A stretch of 64,000 nucleotides of DNA, from the NCBI RefSeq assembly GCF_002878395.1, contig NC_061114.1, positions 166,165,642 to 166,229,641 on the forward strand. The letters are read 5' to 3'. Source of the DNA: Capsicum annuum (taxonomy: Eukaryota; Streptophyta; Magnoliopsida; Solanales; Solanaceae). Made by a program: the position numbers and the translations under genes. Under the pieces are notes generated by a model. That model was not told the origin of the DNA. It worked only from the letters and a program-made list of their open reading frames with translations, and ran no database searches. Position 1 is the stretch's first letter. Each line of letters begins with the position of its first letter. Of the stretch, positions 1-11,984 are shown one piece after another.

Positions 1-769
1 CACACTACCACCAACATCAACCATAAAAGATAACATCAATTCATACACTGATTAAGCCTAGAAACCATAAATCCAATTTCAGGCCCTAAGCATGCTTCTA
101 AGAATCAAATTTAAGCATCAAAGAGGAGATTTGAAAGATATACCTAATATTTGGATAAAAATAAGGATGATTAGAACTTTCAAAAGTATTTGGAAATGAT
201 AAATTTAATCGATTTTGGGTATTTAAAGAGGAGTGTGAAGTGAAATAGTTTTACAGATAGTTCTTCTTATATAACTGCTCCAATTTTAATTGCGATCTGT
301 CAGATCGCGATTGTGACATCTGAGATTATGCTGGGTAGACCTGAGCCTCTAGATCGTGATCGATATTTGAATATAGCGATCGGAATACCTAAGACTAGGT
401 TCAATTCCTTTATTTTTCAGATAGGGCATCTCCAAACTTAATTTCACTCCACTTTTTGTCTTCTCACCTATTCAAATCACCTTCTAAGTTCAATTTTTTT
501 TGGACTAACCAAAAACAAAAATCCTAACTTATTCTAACAACCAAAATTCAAAGGATGCGAGCCAAATTTATGGTAATAATGGGTTGCGTCCCATCTAATG
601 CCTGATTAACGCCGCGACAAGATGTTCTCTTAGGATCAATTTGGAAATTTGACTTAATGTAACCCAAGATCCACTTATATAGCATTGGTCACCTTCTTGT
701 CCACCACATAAATTACCAACCCACTTGCTACTCCATTGACTGCTTCTAAGCCTTGCACACATTATATAC
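1..769. other. No gene; noncoding sequence beyond the Athila-like protease
   Basis: No coding stretch is recognisable here. The part next to the protease (about 541-769) is where reverse transcriptase of the minus-strand Athila-like element should follow, but no RT motif is visible in any frame, so the element is truncated or joined to other DNA. Positions 290-400 carry several copies of a GATCGCGAT/GATCGTGAT-like motif. A similar motif occurs at about 6680-6830 in the LTR of the same element, but the surrounding sequence does not align well enough to call this the 3' LTR. Confidence 0.5.
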
Positions 770-1387
770 TCAAAACTTTATCTCGCTATAGTCCATATCA
801 ACTAGGACTCTACCGATACCTAAAAATGGCCTACCAAGAATGATTGGTATCTCATGATCAATTTTATAATCAAAAATGACAAAGTCAGCCAAAAGGATAA
901 ACCGATCAACGTTTACCAACACAAGTATCTTAATTAAATAGTTGGCCATTAAAAGACCCATGGTGGTGGGTGTAGAAGCACCAAATACCAAATTTTGAAA
1001 CAAGACATAAGGCATTAAGTTAATACTTTCTCCAAGATCACACAACCCCTTTTCAAATTTGTACACCCTAATAGTGCAAGGAATGGTGAATACACCTGGG
1101 TCTTCTTTCTTTATCGCAATTGTGTTTGACATTATAGAGCTACAACTAGGAATTACCACGATAGTTTCACAATTCACAAGTCACTTCTTTGAGATCAAGT
1201 TATTAATAAATTTAGCATACCCCGATATCTCTTGAAGATCTTTTAACAATGGAATGTTTATCGATAAGTTGCTAAATTTATCAAGAAACTTCTTGAATTT
1301 GTTATTTTCTTCTTTCTTCTTAAGCCTTTGTGTGAATAGTGGAGGAATCTTATTTTGTGTCAATGGGACAATTAGAGGTTCATTCAC
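770..1387 (-). pseudogene. Athila-like gag-protease linker and aspartic protease
   Basis: In one minus-strand frame (1387 down to 770) the translation first gives a basic linker containing QRLKKKEENNKFKKFLDKFS, then GYAKFINNLISKK, both typical of the segment just before protease in Athila-type elements. A stop at 1183-1181 interrupts it. The retroviral aspartic protease fold follows, with the active-site region CDLGESINLMPY and the C-terminal block IPIILGRPFLGIGRVLVDMD. The family normally has Asp-Leu/Thr-Gly-Ala here, so the catalytic Asp and Gly are kept but Ala is changed to Glu. The stop lies where relatives have Arg, consistent with CGA to TGA. The protease would cut the Gag-Pol polyprotein; this copy cannot be made as part of one. 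Nothing of RT follows. Confidence 0.85.
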
Positions 1388-1559
1388 TTTTGGCTCATCA
1401 CCATCAGTTTAGGAGTTTCCTCATTTTCCCTTTTGTCTTCAACTACTGTCGGTTTCTCAATAATTATTTCATAGGACTTTGGAGCATCCTCACTTAGATT
1501 TACTAGCCACTTTATTTTTTCACTTGATTTTTTATCATATGTCTTTTCATTGAGATTCT

Positions 1560-2966
1560 GATCGATTTCAAATATATTTACCAGGGGTTAGGCAACTTCT
1601 AGTGATGATGGCCATAAAATGAGCATCATTTTTAGGATTTACCATTGTTTCACTAGGCAAACCACCTTTTTGGCTAGCATTAAGTTGAGTTGAGATTTGT
1701 CCTCTTTGTGTTTCTAATTTCTTGATGGAGGCCAAATGAGAGGTCATAGTTTGGCTTAGTTGAAAGAAATTACTTTTGATCTCCCTTACCATTTTGTCGG
1801 TCCCTTCTACATGCATTATAATTCGGGCTAAGAAATCTACATTCTTGAATTTTTTGGATCAATGGAGCTTGACTGCTTCTCCTTAGGCCACTCAATTGGG
1901 GGTATGTACCGGTCATAATCTCTCTCTTTATATCTCTAATCTGATCTCTATCACAATCTCTATTCCTTTAATCACTTCCTGATCTTGATCCTTCCAACCT
2001 TGATTCCCACTTGCCTTTGATAGGGAGGGAAGGATCCCCCTCAATTGGTTTGACGAGAACCAAATCTCCTTATCAAGATTCTCCACTTCTTCATCATCAT
2101 AATCCTAGTACTCTTGGAATCAACGATATTAACTGCCTTAGAAGGAGATCCCATTACATGTTTGGTAATATGGTCAAGTTGGATAATATCCGTGGCCATA
2201 TTTCTCTCCCTTTCCTCATCTTTTTTCTTTTGCTCTTTTCTTATAAAAGATGCCTCGGGTGACCCCATGTCCACCTCAGCGTCCTTTGTATGCCATCCTC
2301 TACTTTGTTTTGTCACTTGCTCTAACAAAGTCGCCGTAACACTATAAGATAATTTGACAAGAGAATCGCTGGCCGCATGATCAAATACAATTTTGTTAAA
2401 TTGATCCAATGGCTTATAGAAAATTTGAAGAAGCATTTTTCTTTGGAACCTCATGATTTGGGCATTGCATTAACTTATCATTAAAACATTTCCACACCTC
2501 ATACAGTGGTTTGCCACTAAGTTGACAAAAGTTGGTGATTTCTTCCCTTAGTTGCAACATTTGAGAAGGAGGAAAGTACCTATCCAAGAATGAATTCGTG
2601 AGATCGGCCCATAAAGTGATAGATCCCATGGGAAAAGGCAACAACCAGAAGACCGCTTCTCCCGTCAAAGAGAATGGGAAAAGATGTAACTAGATTGACT
2701 CTTGATAAATGTGGGCTTTGTCAAATGGAGTGCACACATCAATAAAATTCTTTAAATGTAGATTAGTATACTTGTGCATTTGACCTCCAAATAACCCTTT
2801 CATTTGAAGCAAGTAAAGCATCACACTAGTTACGTGAGGCACTCCATTTTCTTTCGCCAGTGGAATACGAATAGCACTAGCTCAGCTCGCATCTCCAAGA
2901 TGATCTATATCCTTAAGCCTATCAAAAGAGCTATCATTACAATCATATTGTCTTATGATATTGTGT
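1560..2966 (-). pseudogene. Athila-like gag (capsid) fragment
   Basis: The minus strand encodes broken pieces of a plant retrotransposon Gag. At 2860-2700 there is VPHVTSVMLYLLQMKGLFGG, then the core block around 2668-2414 with FPFSLTGEAVFWLLPFPMGS and FLDRYFPPSQMLQLREEITN, which matches the retrotransposon Gag domain pattern of a tryptophan-rich helix followed by a (K/R)(Y/F)FPP motif. At 1816-1568 the C-terminal part contains LETQRGQISTQLNASQKGG followed by LPSETMVNPKND, typical of the Athila group. Frameshifts and stops separate the pieces. The upstream end is cut by the hAT-like element at 2975. Gag would form the particle that packages the element RNA; no intact copy exists here. Confidence 0.8.
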
Positions 2967-2974
2967 ATGCTATG
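2967..2974. repeat. 8-bp target site duplication, left copy (ATGCTATG)
   Basis: ATGCTATG directly before the transposon at 2975 is repeated exactly directly after it at 5508-5515. Eight bases is the target duplication length of hAT transposons. Confidence 0.9.
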
Positions 2975-5507
2975 TAGGGGTGGCAAACGGGCGGACTAGA
3001 TTGGATTTGGATGGGTTAAATATAGATCGAGCAAAAATAGTTTGGATTGCAATCCGCCTATATAAATATGGGTAAATATGGATTTGGTCAAATATGGATT
3101 GGGTAAAATTGGTTCCAACCTACTTTAACTCCTAAAGTCAAAAACATAAAACTTCTATATCATATCAACTTGACTTTTTTTTCGTTTGTTTTTTTTTAGC
3201 TTTTTTCTCTCTCTCTTCTATATGTAGCCTCTAGTTTTATTTTTTTTATTTTTTCATTTTTTTCATTTCTTTTTCTCTCTCTCTTCTATCTCTACCCATA
3301 GCTTCTCTTTATTTTTTCTTTTTTTCCTTTTCCTTTTTAGTCTCCTTTTTTTCTATTTTTTATTTGTTTTGTTTTTACTTCCTTCTCTTTTTTTTTTCTT
3401 TTTGATTTCTTTGTATTTTTTTCTTCAATTCTTTCTTTACACTTTTTTTCTCTCTTCTATCTCTAACGTCTACCTCTTTTTCTTCTTTTTTATTTTTTAT
3501 TTTTTTTCTATTTTTGGTTTTCTTCTTTTTTTTATAATAACGAAAATACTCTAAGTGCATATTAATTTATATTCGCCCAACATTTATAATTTGTATAAGT
3601 ACACTCAAGTGGAATCCACCTAATGGACAGATACAGAGATAGTATCCTGAAAGATCTTGGGATTACATTTGTCAAACCAAATATCTTTAGCAGTCGCAAA
3701 AAGTAAACAAATCAAGGTTTCTACGTACTTCCTGTCTTGCCTAACCCTAAGCTCTTCGTTTCGTGTCTTACTTTTGCTCTAATGAGAACTCTAAGATGAG
3801 GGAGTGAGAAGTTGGATTTGAAGCTGTACTTTCCCACAAATCAAGGGCTCTGTGGATCCTCTGTCATATATGAAATAGAATAAAGATGGACCAAGCTACT
3901 TAGTGCAATTGTATTTATACTGGTTTTTTAGACTTCATACTTGTATTTGTATTTTATAGTTTGCACCATCATTTATATTTTATATAATTCGCACTGATAT
4001 TTTAAAAGGACTGTTTTGTATTTGTGATTTATCTTTTACTGCACATTGTATTTGTATTTTGTGGTTTTATTTTGCTTGTATTTGTATTTGTATTCTATTT
4101 TCATTGATGAACTTGTATTTTTAAAGATCTATTTTATATTTATATTTTTAAGTTGACCGTGTAATGTATTTGTATTTGTATTTATAATTACATTTGTTTA
4201 TATTTGCATTCGTAGTTGACAGTATCATTTGTATTTTTAAACAATTGAAAAAAAACAGTTATTTTTCTTTCTATGAATACTTATATTTATATATATTGAT
4301 AACTTGGATCTTATTAATATAAATTAAATAATTCAAATAAAAATAATAAAATTATGCAAATACAATTGCTAAATTATACAAATACAAATGTTACATTTGT
4401 ATCAAATGATACATGTTTATACAACTTGAAACATACGCATACTAATGATACTTATTTTTATACAAATATAAACGATAAATTTGATATACAAATACTAATG
4501 ACACATTTACATTGAATGATACATTGTATATCTATATATTTTAGTCTTGAGAAAATACAATTAATTCATACACTTATTTGTATATAAATACAAATGATAA
4601 ATTATACATATTGACAACTAAGTTATTCAAATACAAATAATAAAATTATTTGAAATATATAGTACGATACAAATAAATTTAAAGTAAAAAAATTATAAAA
4701 TATAAAATGCAATGAAAAAAGATGAGGAAATAAATATAAAAAAAAGAAGAAAAATGAAGAACCAAGAATAAAAAAGGGAAAACGAAAATACAAAAAGAAA
4801 AAAAGAATGCGAAGAAAAAGAAAAAAATTGATGAAATAGAAAAAAGTGTAAGAAACGAGTAAAAAATAAGTGAAAAAAAACAAAAAAATGAAAACGCAAA
4901 AAAGTAAATTAAAGGAAAAAGGAAAGAAAAAATAGTAAATTAAAGGAAAAAGAAAAGAAAAACAAAAAAACTGCACAAGAAAAAAAAAGAAAGAGAAATA
5001 AAAGATAGAAAAAAATAATAATAAAGGAGTAAGACTATGGATTATATTTAATTTATAAGAGATGCTATAAATTGTATAGGCTAAATGGAATAATTAGAAA
5101 CTTAAATTAATTAACCCATGAAGGTATCAAGAGAATATGAATGATGAAATAAGAATGAAAAGGGGAAAAACAAAAAAAAAAATACAAAGAAAAAATAAAA
5201 ATAAAAAAATAGATGAAAAATGAGAAAAAAAAAGACACTATAAGAAACGAGTAAGAAATGAAAAAGCAAAAAAGTCAATTAAAGGAAAAAAAACTAGAAA
5301 AGAAAAAAAAATAAAATTTTAAGCATAAGTGGGTGATCTCTATGTTTAAATGGGTACCCATATTTTATCCATTTTATCTATATTTGTATGAGCTTTTAAA
5401 ATGAGATGAAATCCATATTTACCCATTTGAAATATGAGTGATCCAATTCAATAAATATGGGTTAAATGGACTCTTTTCACAAATATGGGCTGAAATTGCT
5501 AGCCCTA
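2975..5507. mobile_element. Non-autonomous hAT-like DNA transposon with mirrored composition
   Basis: The element is 2533 bp. It begins TAGGGGTGGCAA and ends TTGCTAGCCCTA, so the terminal inverted repeats match at 10 of 12 positions, and it is flanked by the 8-bp duplication ATGCTATG. Subterminal regions at both ends carry repeated AAATATGG/CCATATTT motifs. Inside, a pyrimidine tract (about 3170-3535) on the left is mirrored by a purine tract (about 4685-5320) on the right. ATTTGTATTTGTA repeats (about 3900-4240) are mirrored by AAATACAAAT repeats (about 4330-4650). No transposase is encoded; long open frames over the tracts are low-complexity. The unique stretch at about 3536-3900 has no mirror partner. 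Confidence 0.88.
3536..3900. other. Unique segment inside the hAT-like element
   Basis: This stretch of about 365 bp has normal complexity between the pyrimidine tract and the TGTATTT repeats, and no counterpart in the right half of the element. It contains no long open frame. It could be sequence captured by the transposon or part of the original internal region; I cannot identify it. Confidence 0.45.
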
Positions 5508-5515
5508 ATGCTATG
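5508..5515. repeat. 8-bp target site duplication, right copy (ATGCTATG)
   Basis: This is an exact copy of 2967-2974, directly after the transposon end TTGCTAGCCCTA. Confidence 0.9.
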
Positions 5516-5619
5516 ATCATCACCTGAGAAAAGACAAAAATAACAAATAATGTAAACTAAAACGTTATGGCTAACCCAAGGTCACTAACAACACCACAAT
5601 AGTGAAAACTATGTTTCAA

Positions 5620-5637
5620 TCCTCGACAACAACACCA
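5620..5637 (-). promoter_or_regulatory. Decayed tRNA-Asp-type primer binding site of the Athila-like element
   Basis: On the minus strand the sequence is TGGTGTTGTTGTCGAGGA, five bases inside the LTR end at 5643. The 3' end of plant tRNA-Asp predicts TGGCGCCGTTGCCGGGGA, the PBS known for Athila elements. They match at 13 of 18 positions, and all five differences are transitions (four C to T, one G to A), as expected from deamination of a methylated copy. Confidence 0.8.
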
Positions 5638-5642
5638 TTTTA

Positions 5643-7032
5643 TGATAACACTCAAACTTACACTCAAATTAGGTGTAAGGCAGTCATTGTCAATATAATT
5701 ATCCAACTAAGAGTCGGGGTCGAATCCACGAGTAGTGAAAATATAGAGTTCAAAACTTACAAGTGTTGGTACTTAAATAAATGTTAACCCATAGTGAAGA
5801 ATGAAACAACATAAGAAATTAAATGGTGGCTTGGTTTAAATAATGTTAAACACAATAATGAATGAACACTATTATGAGCTTGAAATCAAAGAGTGTTACC
5901 AAATGGAGAGGAATCTTGGGGTTATGCAATCCTAGGTGGGAGTCATGCATGGGTTTTCAATAATTCATCCAAGTTTAGTTAAGGGTTTTGGGTAGGCTAG
6001 ATTTGGGGATATTTGTGCTAATCTTTCAATAAAACATCAAATCTCACAAATGGTTTCTTTCGAACACCTCACAAGTGTATTAATTTCACCAATCCACTAC
6101 CTCTATTAACATCCTTATTTGTAAGATGATTCTATAAAATAATCTAACTCAAGTTATTGTTCACAATTATTCCTTACCGATATCCCCTCTTTGAAGGATG
6201 ATATGGGTTCAATTGTTCCTCACCCATATCCCCCCTTTCGAGGATCATATGGGTTCAAGAGTAATTTGGACTTACAACCCCCAATTCTTAATTAAACATG
6301 GAACAAAAGCAAAATCCATCTCCAATAACTAATTAATTGGATAAATAATCAACACCAATACATTAATCACCACCTAATAAAGCGTAAATTCAAGAGATTA
6401 ATTTAGCTACTTATGAAAATAAAGAGAACATATAAACAAAGGCTAGCATTTAATTCACCATGGGAAGCAAAATGAATATAATCTACAAGATTTAAATTCA
6501 ATCGAAGCCAAAATCTCTCTTGGAACACTCCTATAAATTGTTTTTACTCAATAATAGTTTATTTTGCTCTCAAAACTCAGAAATGAGATGCGGGAAATGT
6601 GAAGGGTTGAGCTTTTTATATTTTAGGACTGAGCATTGTAAAATTATAAGTATGTCCCTATAAATTTCATGACCAGTCGTGATCACATCCTAGCTATCAC
6701 GATCGTGACATCTTCTCTATATTAGCTCCCGCGATAGCAGGGCATCGGCTTGTGATCCCAATACTATTGCATGCCAGGACACTAGTGCGATCACGACCCT
6801 CAGATAGTGATAGCAGTATCTGATGGTCGTATCTTGGAACACGTATTCAACCATTTATCCTGCTTTGCTCATTTATCCTATTTTCCAGCTTCCACTTTGT
6901 TTCTCTTTCACTAAATTTACCTATAAGATTACAAACACTTGAAATTAGTGTATTTCATAGTAGAATTAGAATCATATCATCAATTTAATCACCATAGTAT
7001 GCAACAAATGAGTGGTAAATTGCCACTCATCA
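5643..7032 (-). repeat. 5' LTR of the Athila-like element
   Basis: On the minus strand this 1390-bp unit begins TGATGAGTGG and ends GTGTTATCA, with short inverted TGAT...ATCA termini, and is followed after five bases by the PBS. The internal phrase GGTCGAATCCAC on the plus strand at about 5720 is common in LTRs of this group in Solanaceae. No second LTR copy is in the window. Confidence 0.75.
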
Positions 7033-10000
7033 ACTTCTACCAAATTTTTTCTCCCAACTTGAAAAGTAAGAATATGATAAAGCATCTAAATTAGACAAAA
7101 TCTAAGCATTGCGATTAGAATGTAGTGAAGTATTATGGTATTTGGAGAGAAAGTTTCAATGATATATGTTAGAAAAGTGTTAGGAGTGCACCTTGATTGT
7201 TTAGTATGTAAGAAGCTAATTATGGAAAGCCCTAAAAGTAAGAGAGGTAGGGTAGAACTATAAATAAATAAGAGTACAAAACTGCTAGATACAGATCATA
7301 CCAAAACTAAGATATTGGAAAAGTGTGTAATGTTGGTGAAGTATAAACATTATGATTAGAGAGTTTTGAATTTCAAAGTTACAGTAAGTTTAGGCCAGAA
7401 AGGGAAAGTAATATACCTTGGTTGGTCGGAGGAATTTACCTAAAAAAAGATATAACAGGAAGAACAAAGTTGGTCCAATCAAAAGTGATGTAGTACTCTC
7501 TGAAGTCAAGTTTTGTATTGTAAACAAATGTTGAGGTTGAAGCAACAATCTAGGGCATAAACCACCTGATTACTATTTGGTTTGTCAGTGGGGGTTTTTT
7601 TTGGTGGAGTTACTCTCCCTGAATTGATGTGCATAATACTTTGCTTAATGAGTAGTTCATTTTCTTATTCAGTGATTACTGTAGTTGTGTAATGGTACTT
7701 TCTATTTTTCTATCATGATCCATTGTATCTTATCTAGAAATTCTCTTGATAACTTGTGTACGTACCAAAATAACACATATTACCAAATGATCACACACAT
7801 ATTTACCATTGATGTTGTTTTATAGTCACGAGTATTTGAGATATTAATGAATTTGTGATGACTCATCCATGAACTTTGGTATGGGATATTTTGTTTGTTG
7901 ATAATTTAGTTCAGCAGAAGAAAATACAGAGAGACAGGTTTTCCTATTCACATACCTTGCCTATTTCTTATTTTTTGTATGCTCTATTGCTAACAACCTA
8001 TTCATTTGTTGCTTACTCACTTACTATTTTTTGGTTTGCTTTATCTATTCCTTCATTGAGATATAACATCTTTGAACACTCATTCATTCGTTGTTGTTTT
8101 TCTTACTTACAGGTCTTTCGTCAATCGCCAATTCACTTACTTACAAATTGAGGTACACTCCTTACCATTACAAAGGAATATTCAGTGAAACATACATTCA
8201 CTTATCTTACACACTGTTCATATTTCTTAATTTTGTAGGCTTTGTCACTAACATATTTGAACCCTTTATTCATTTGTTGTTGTCTACCATTTGTCCTTAG
8301 CCTACTTTACATACTCTACTTTATCGTTAGAGAATATGAAAGCTTATTTGTTTTATGTTTTACCCTGCCTTAAGTACTCTTATGATTTTATATTCCAAAT
8401 TCATATGATAGACCAAATAAATTGGGATGTTGCACAACAGCTCCCAATGAACACCTGTCCAGGTTAGCTTTAATAGCCACTTCACCACTCTTATGTTGCT
8501 TTTATTTGTAGGAACAATTAATGTTAAACTACCCAAAGTTCCCAAAGATGTAACGTATACATTCAGTGTATGCAAAAAATTTCAAACAACTGAAGAAATA
8601 AATATATACGAGACTTTTGCTTAGAGCCATCAAGCACCGAATGACTATTTATAAATTGTAAATGTTCTATATTTTATCATATGTATATCTTTTGAATTAT
8701 ATTGTTACTAAAAGGCATTTTTATTACCGTATTTACATAATGTTTCTTACATATGCAATATTTACAAATATATTATAGTATAATGAATAATCGATAAGGA
8801 TGATAGATGAAAACAAGCATCAATGCTCTTTCCAATAATTAAAAAGTAACAAAGAAATTCACAACAAAGCTTCACCAACTATAATTGAGGATATTAAATA
8901 CACTCACTAGTTTTTATTTACTCATTCCATAGGGAAAATGTTCTACCAAACAAACAAGAATCAAAAGAGAATTAATTGCAAAAACAACTGTTATTCCTAA
9001 CCAGTTTAAATCCATTTTGATTAGTCCTGATTTTCTTTGTTTTTATGTTGTCATGATATTTTGATTGATAGTTGAAGACAGGAACACATTTTATATTTAA
9101 GCATTCTACATTATTTCGTAGCTATTGAGAGAACCCAAGTATATGAAATTCTTCTGAAAATTGGTCAAATTGTCAAAGACATAACCTTTTGATTCAGAAT
9201 GCTTTACATCTCTATGATGGTCATTTGTTTATGGATCCTAAAAAAGGCGACCATAACATGATAGTACAGAGCATTTCGACTAATTTTGGGTGGTGCAGAT
9301 GAGAATTGTTGGAGTCAAATATAAATGTACCATTGTTGTGGAAATATCTTTGAATTTCAATACACAGAACTCTAGATGCATAGTCTTACCTTTGTCAAAG
9401 AGAAGATGATTTTGGGTAGGTCTACCCTGATTTGTAAATTGACCAAAGTTATTCAAAATAATCAAAACACCCAATGTTGTGGGTTAATACAAATCAGTTG
9501 GTCTGATTTTATTGTCATGATTAGAATTGCTAGAGTGGAGTAGACGTGACTTGCTTTCAACTTAGAGAAAGGGAGGAAGTAGTCACAAGGACTATGATGA
9601 GATATGGATATAAAAGTAGTAGTTGCATTGCATAAAGATGGATGGATATAGTAGTGGATGATGGTGGCCGCTTTCATGATGGTGAATTAATGAATTAAAA
9701 ACAAACCTTCTCAAGGGTAACAATGATTATGTGGTAGCTTGTGTAAATAAGAACACGAGTGTTATAGTTGAGGGAAAGAAAAATTCTGCGATACTAGCTT
9801 CTTCACAAGAACTTTTAATTGAGCCTAATGACAGTCACATGATACTAATTTGGTATCATCAAGAAAAAGATTTAAAACAACACACTATTTGCGAGATATG
9901 GAATCACAGTTGATGAAGTTTGATATTAAAAGGAATTTGTTAAGCTATGCCTGTGTGCCATGTTTTCCAAGTATAACGAACAATGACTTGAAACAGAGAT

Positions 10001-11984
10001 TATGTTGGTTCTAAGATTTATATTTTCAGCAATTTTGATTGAAACATTCAATTTTCTTTACGCCTTTGTCTATGGATACTTATTAATTGCTTAGGAACAT
10101 AAATTTTGAATTCTATTTTTCCTCCTTTACTGATTTCAATTTTACTGAGCCTTAATTACAATTTTATTGAAATAATCAAGTAATTAAGAAAAGTAGCATT
10201 AAAATTTATAAAAGCAATGTATGCTTATTTAGAAATACACATTACACAGTCTCAGATTGGATGCCCACTAACTATTTCAATAAACGTGATCCAAAAATAA
10301 CTTAAGTCTTGAAAGGGCAGGTTGAACTGAATTCACAAAATTTTCATTACAAATTTGAATAAAATTTTCTACTTCAATTACAACTTGTGAAAGTTTAGGT
10401 TCATGAAATATAACCTTTTTTAGTCCCTATATTAGGAATTTCCCATATGAACAATCAATGTAGGATCCATAATCTAATTCATGTGGAGTATATCAGTACA
10501 CCTGGGATGGATCTAATGTGTGTAAGTAGGTATCCTAACCTGATACGAGAGCAATCTACGATGATGAGAACAAACACAAACACTAAAGAAACAACAAAAT
10601 TGACAAACGAAATATAAAAGGATAAAAATGATAGAGGGTAGAAAGATAGGCACAAGTAGATAACAAAAGGACAACCAAATAGTATATCAAAACCAAAAAT
10701 CTCCCTTATTGATTACCTACGAGCACATAGCTCTTACGTTGACCGAAAGGGGGATCGGATCTCCCTTACAACCACTATTTCTAAACAAGATTCAACATTG
10801 GCTTTTCCTAGAACTCAACACTCCTAATGGAGTTTTCATGAATTCATCATCATCATTAAACAAAACGAACTAAGGAAATAAGCTAGCTTCTAAGTGTTTA
10901 TAGTTTAGGCTAATTATTTCAGATTAGGGCCCAAAAGTGACACAATGGCAAGAAAAGGCCCAGTAGGGGTTGTTTTGACCCACTCTTGAAATGTTAGAAC
11001 GGATCAAAGGAGGATCCAAAGCACCTTGGGTGCATTTCCCTTCCAAGGAATTTTCTTGCCTTGTTTTGTACTCCTTCAACCTCGTCAAAGTACTTTGACC
11101 CTCCTTAATGGTAATCTTCATCCATGTGGAATTTTCTAATAGCACTAAGGAGTATTCAAGCACCTCGAGCATCATATTTTTCTCATCCAAAGGTCCAGAG
11201 GCAATTTAGCTTGTATCTAAACCTTCTTTATCAAAAAATTTACATCGTATACACAAACTCAAAATTTTCATATGTATATATAATAGACATTGAATCATTT
11301 ATTTACTTTTTAAATTTCATATTTCTTTAGTGAAAATCCTGGCCTACAAAAAGCCCAACAAAATCCCTGCTGTTAAGCCCATAAATTGATCTTATTAGGT
11401 TGAATCCATTATCTTTCTTTATTTTATTAGCTTTGAAAGATAGATGACATAAAGAATCCCCTATTTCATGCTATTGGAAAATCACTCTCATGTCTGTTGA
11501 AAAGAGAATCATCCTTTGGTGTCTGCTCAAAAGGGTCTTACCTGCTTGATAAACAGTGACATGTTTCAAAAATTTAACCACCACTGTACATAGAACACGC
11601 TCTCATTCCACAGGTGCAACAACATCTGCTTCATTAGTTTTCCTATAACCAATTATCGATCCTTCTTAAGCTCATATCATACTTTATTATCCATAATTTC
11701 TTCTTTAATATGGCCTACTACCTCTTTTTAGAGTTGGATACTACTAGGGATGATTGAATGATTAGAGACAGAGCTTGTAGGATGTGGGAATTTATCAACT
11801 ACAAAATAAGTCAAGACGTTCTTAACCTAATTTGCTACTCATAGATGAAAAGGTAATAGTACTTTTTACTTTTAAATGGATATGTCTACTTTTAGCCTCT
11901 TCATTCCGAGAACGCGCCTTCTTTTATCGGGAACTTTAATGTATGCTATAATCTAGAGAAACCAGATTAACAAATTCCAAGATA
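7033..11984. other. About 5 kb without a recognisable gene
   Basis: This is AT-rich sequence with only short open frames, none of which I recognise. Intron-like T-rich stretches ending in AG are frequent, for example before 8513, but no exon chain with a known domain could be read. An 88-codon minus-strand open frame at 11190-10924 is slightly richer in GC than its surroundings but matches no family I know. The segment may hold decayed host sequence, upstream exons of the RPA-like pseudogene at 11985, or old unrecognised repeats. Confidence 0.5.

Larger units (their letters stand above)
770..7032 (-). mobile_element. Athila-like Ty3/gypsy element, 5' half, truncated
   Basis: Read on the minus strand, the order is LTR (7032-5643), PBS (5637-5620), leader, gag (to about 1560), gag-protease linker and aspartic protease (to 770), as in the Athila group of non-chromovirus plant Ty3/gypsy elements. 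Reverse transcriptase, integrase and the 3' LTR are absent from the window. A hAT-like transposon (2975-5507) splits the gag-leader region. Stops and frameshifts leave no complete protein. The family call rests on the tRNA-Asp-type PBS and on gag phrases such as GGLPSETMVNPKND, which are typical of this lineage. Confidence 0.85.

Noticed and set aside
290..400. 3' LTR of the Athila-like element
   Set aside because: It shares only GATCGCGAT-type motifs with 6680-6830. The LTR ends TGAT...ATCA are not found here and the rest does not align.
3369..3560. Overlapping open frames over the pyrimidine tract
   Set aside because: They encode only Phe/Leu/Ser or Lys/Arg/Glu runs dictated by low-complexity DNA inside the hAT-like element.
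4623..4976. 117-codon minus-strand open frame rich in Phe, resembling a membrane protein
   Set aside because: It is the complement of the purine tract of the hAT-like element; composition alone produces it.
10924..11190. 88-codon minus-strand open frame as a host gene
   Set aside because: No motif, no splice partner and no homologous copy in the window; too short to support.
7033..11984. Helitron helicase upstream of the RPA-like pseudogene
   Set aside because: I looked for PIF1-type helicase and Rep motifs on both strands and found none.
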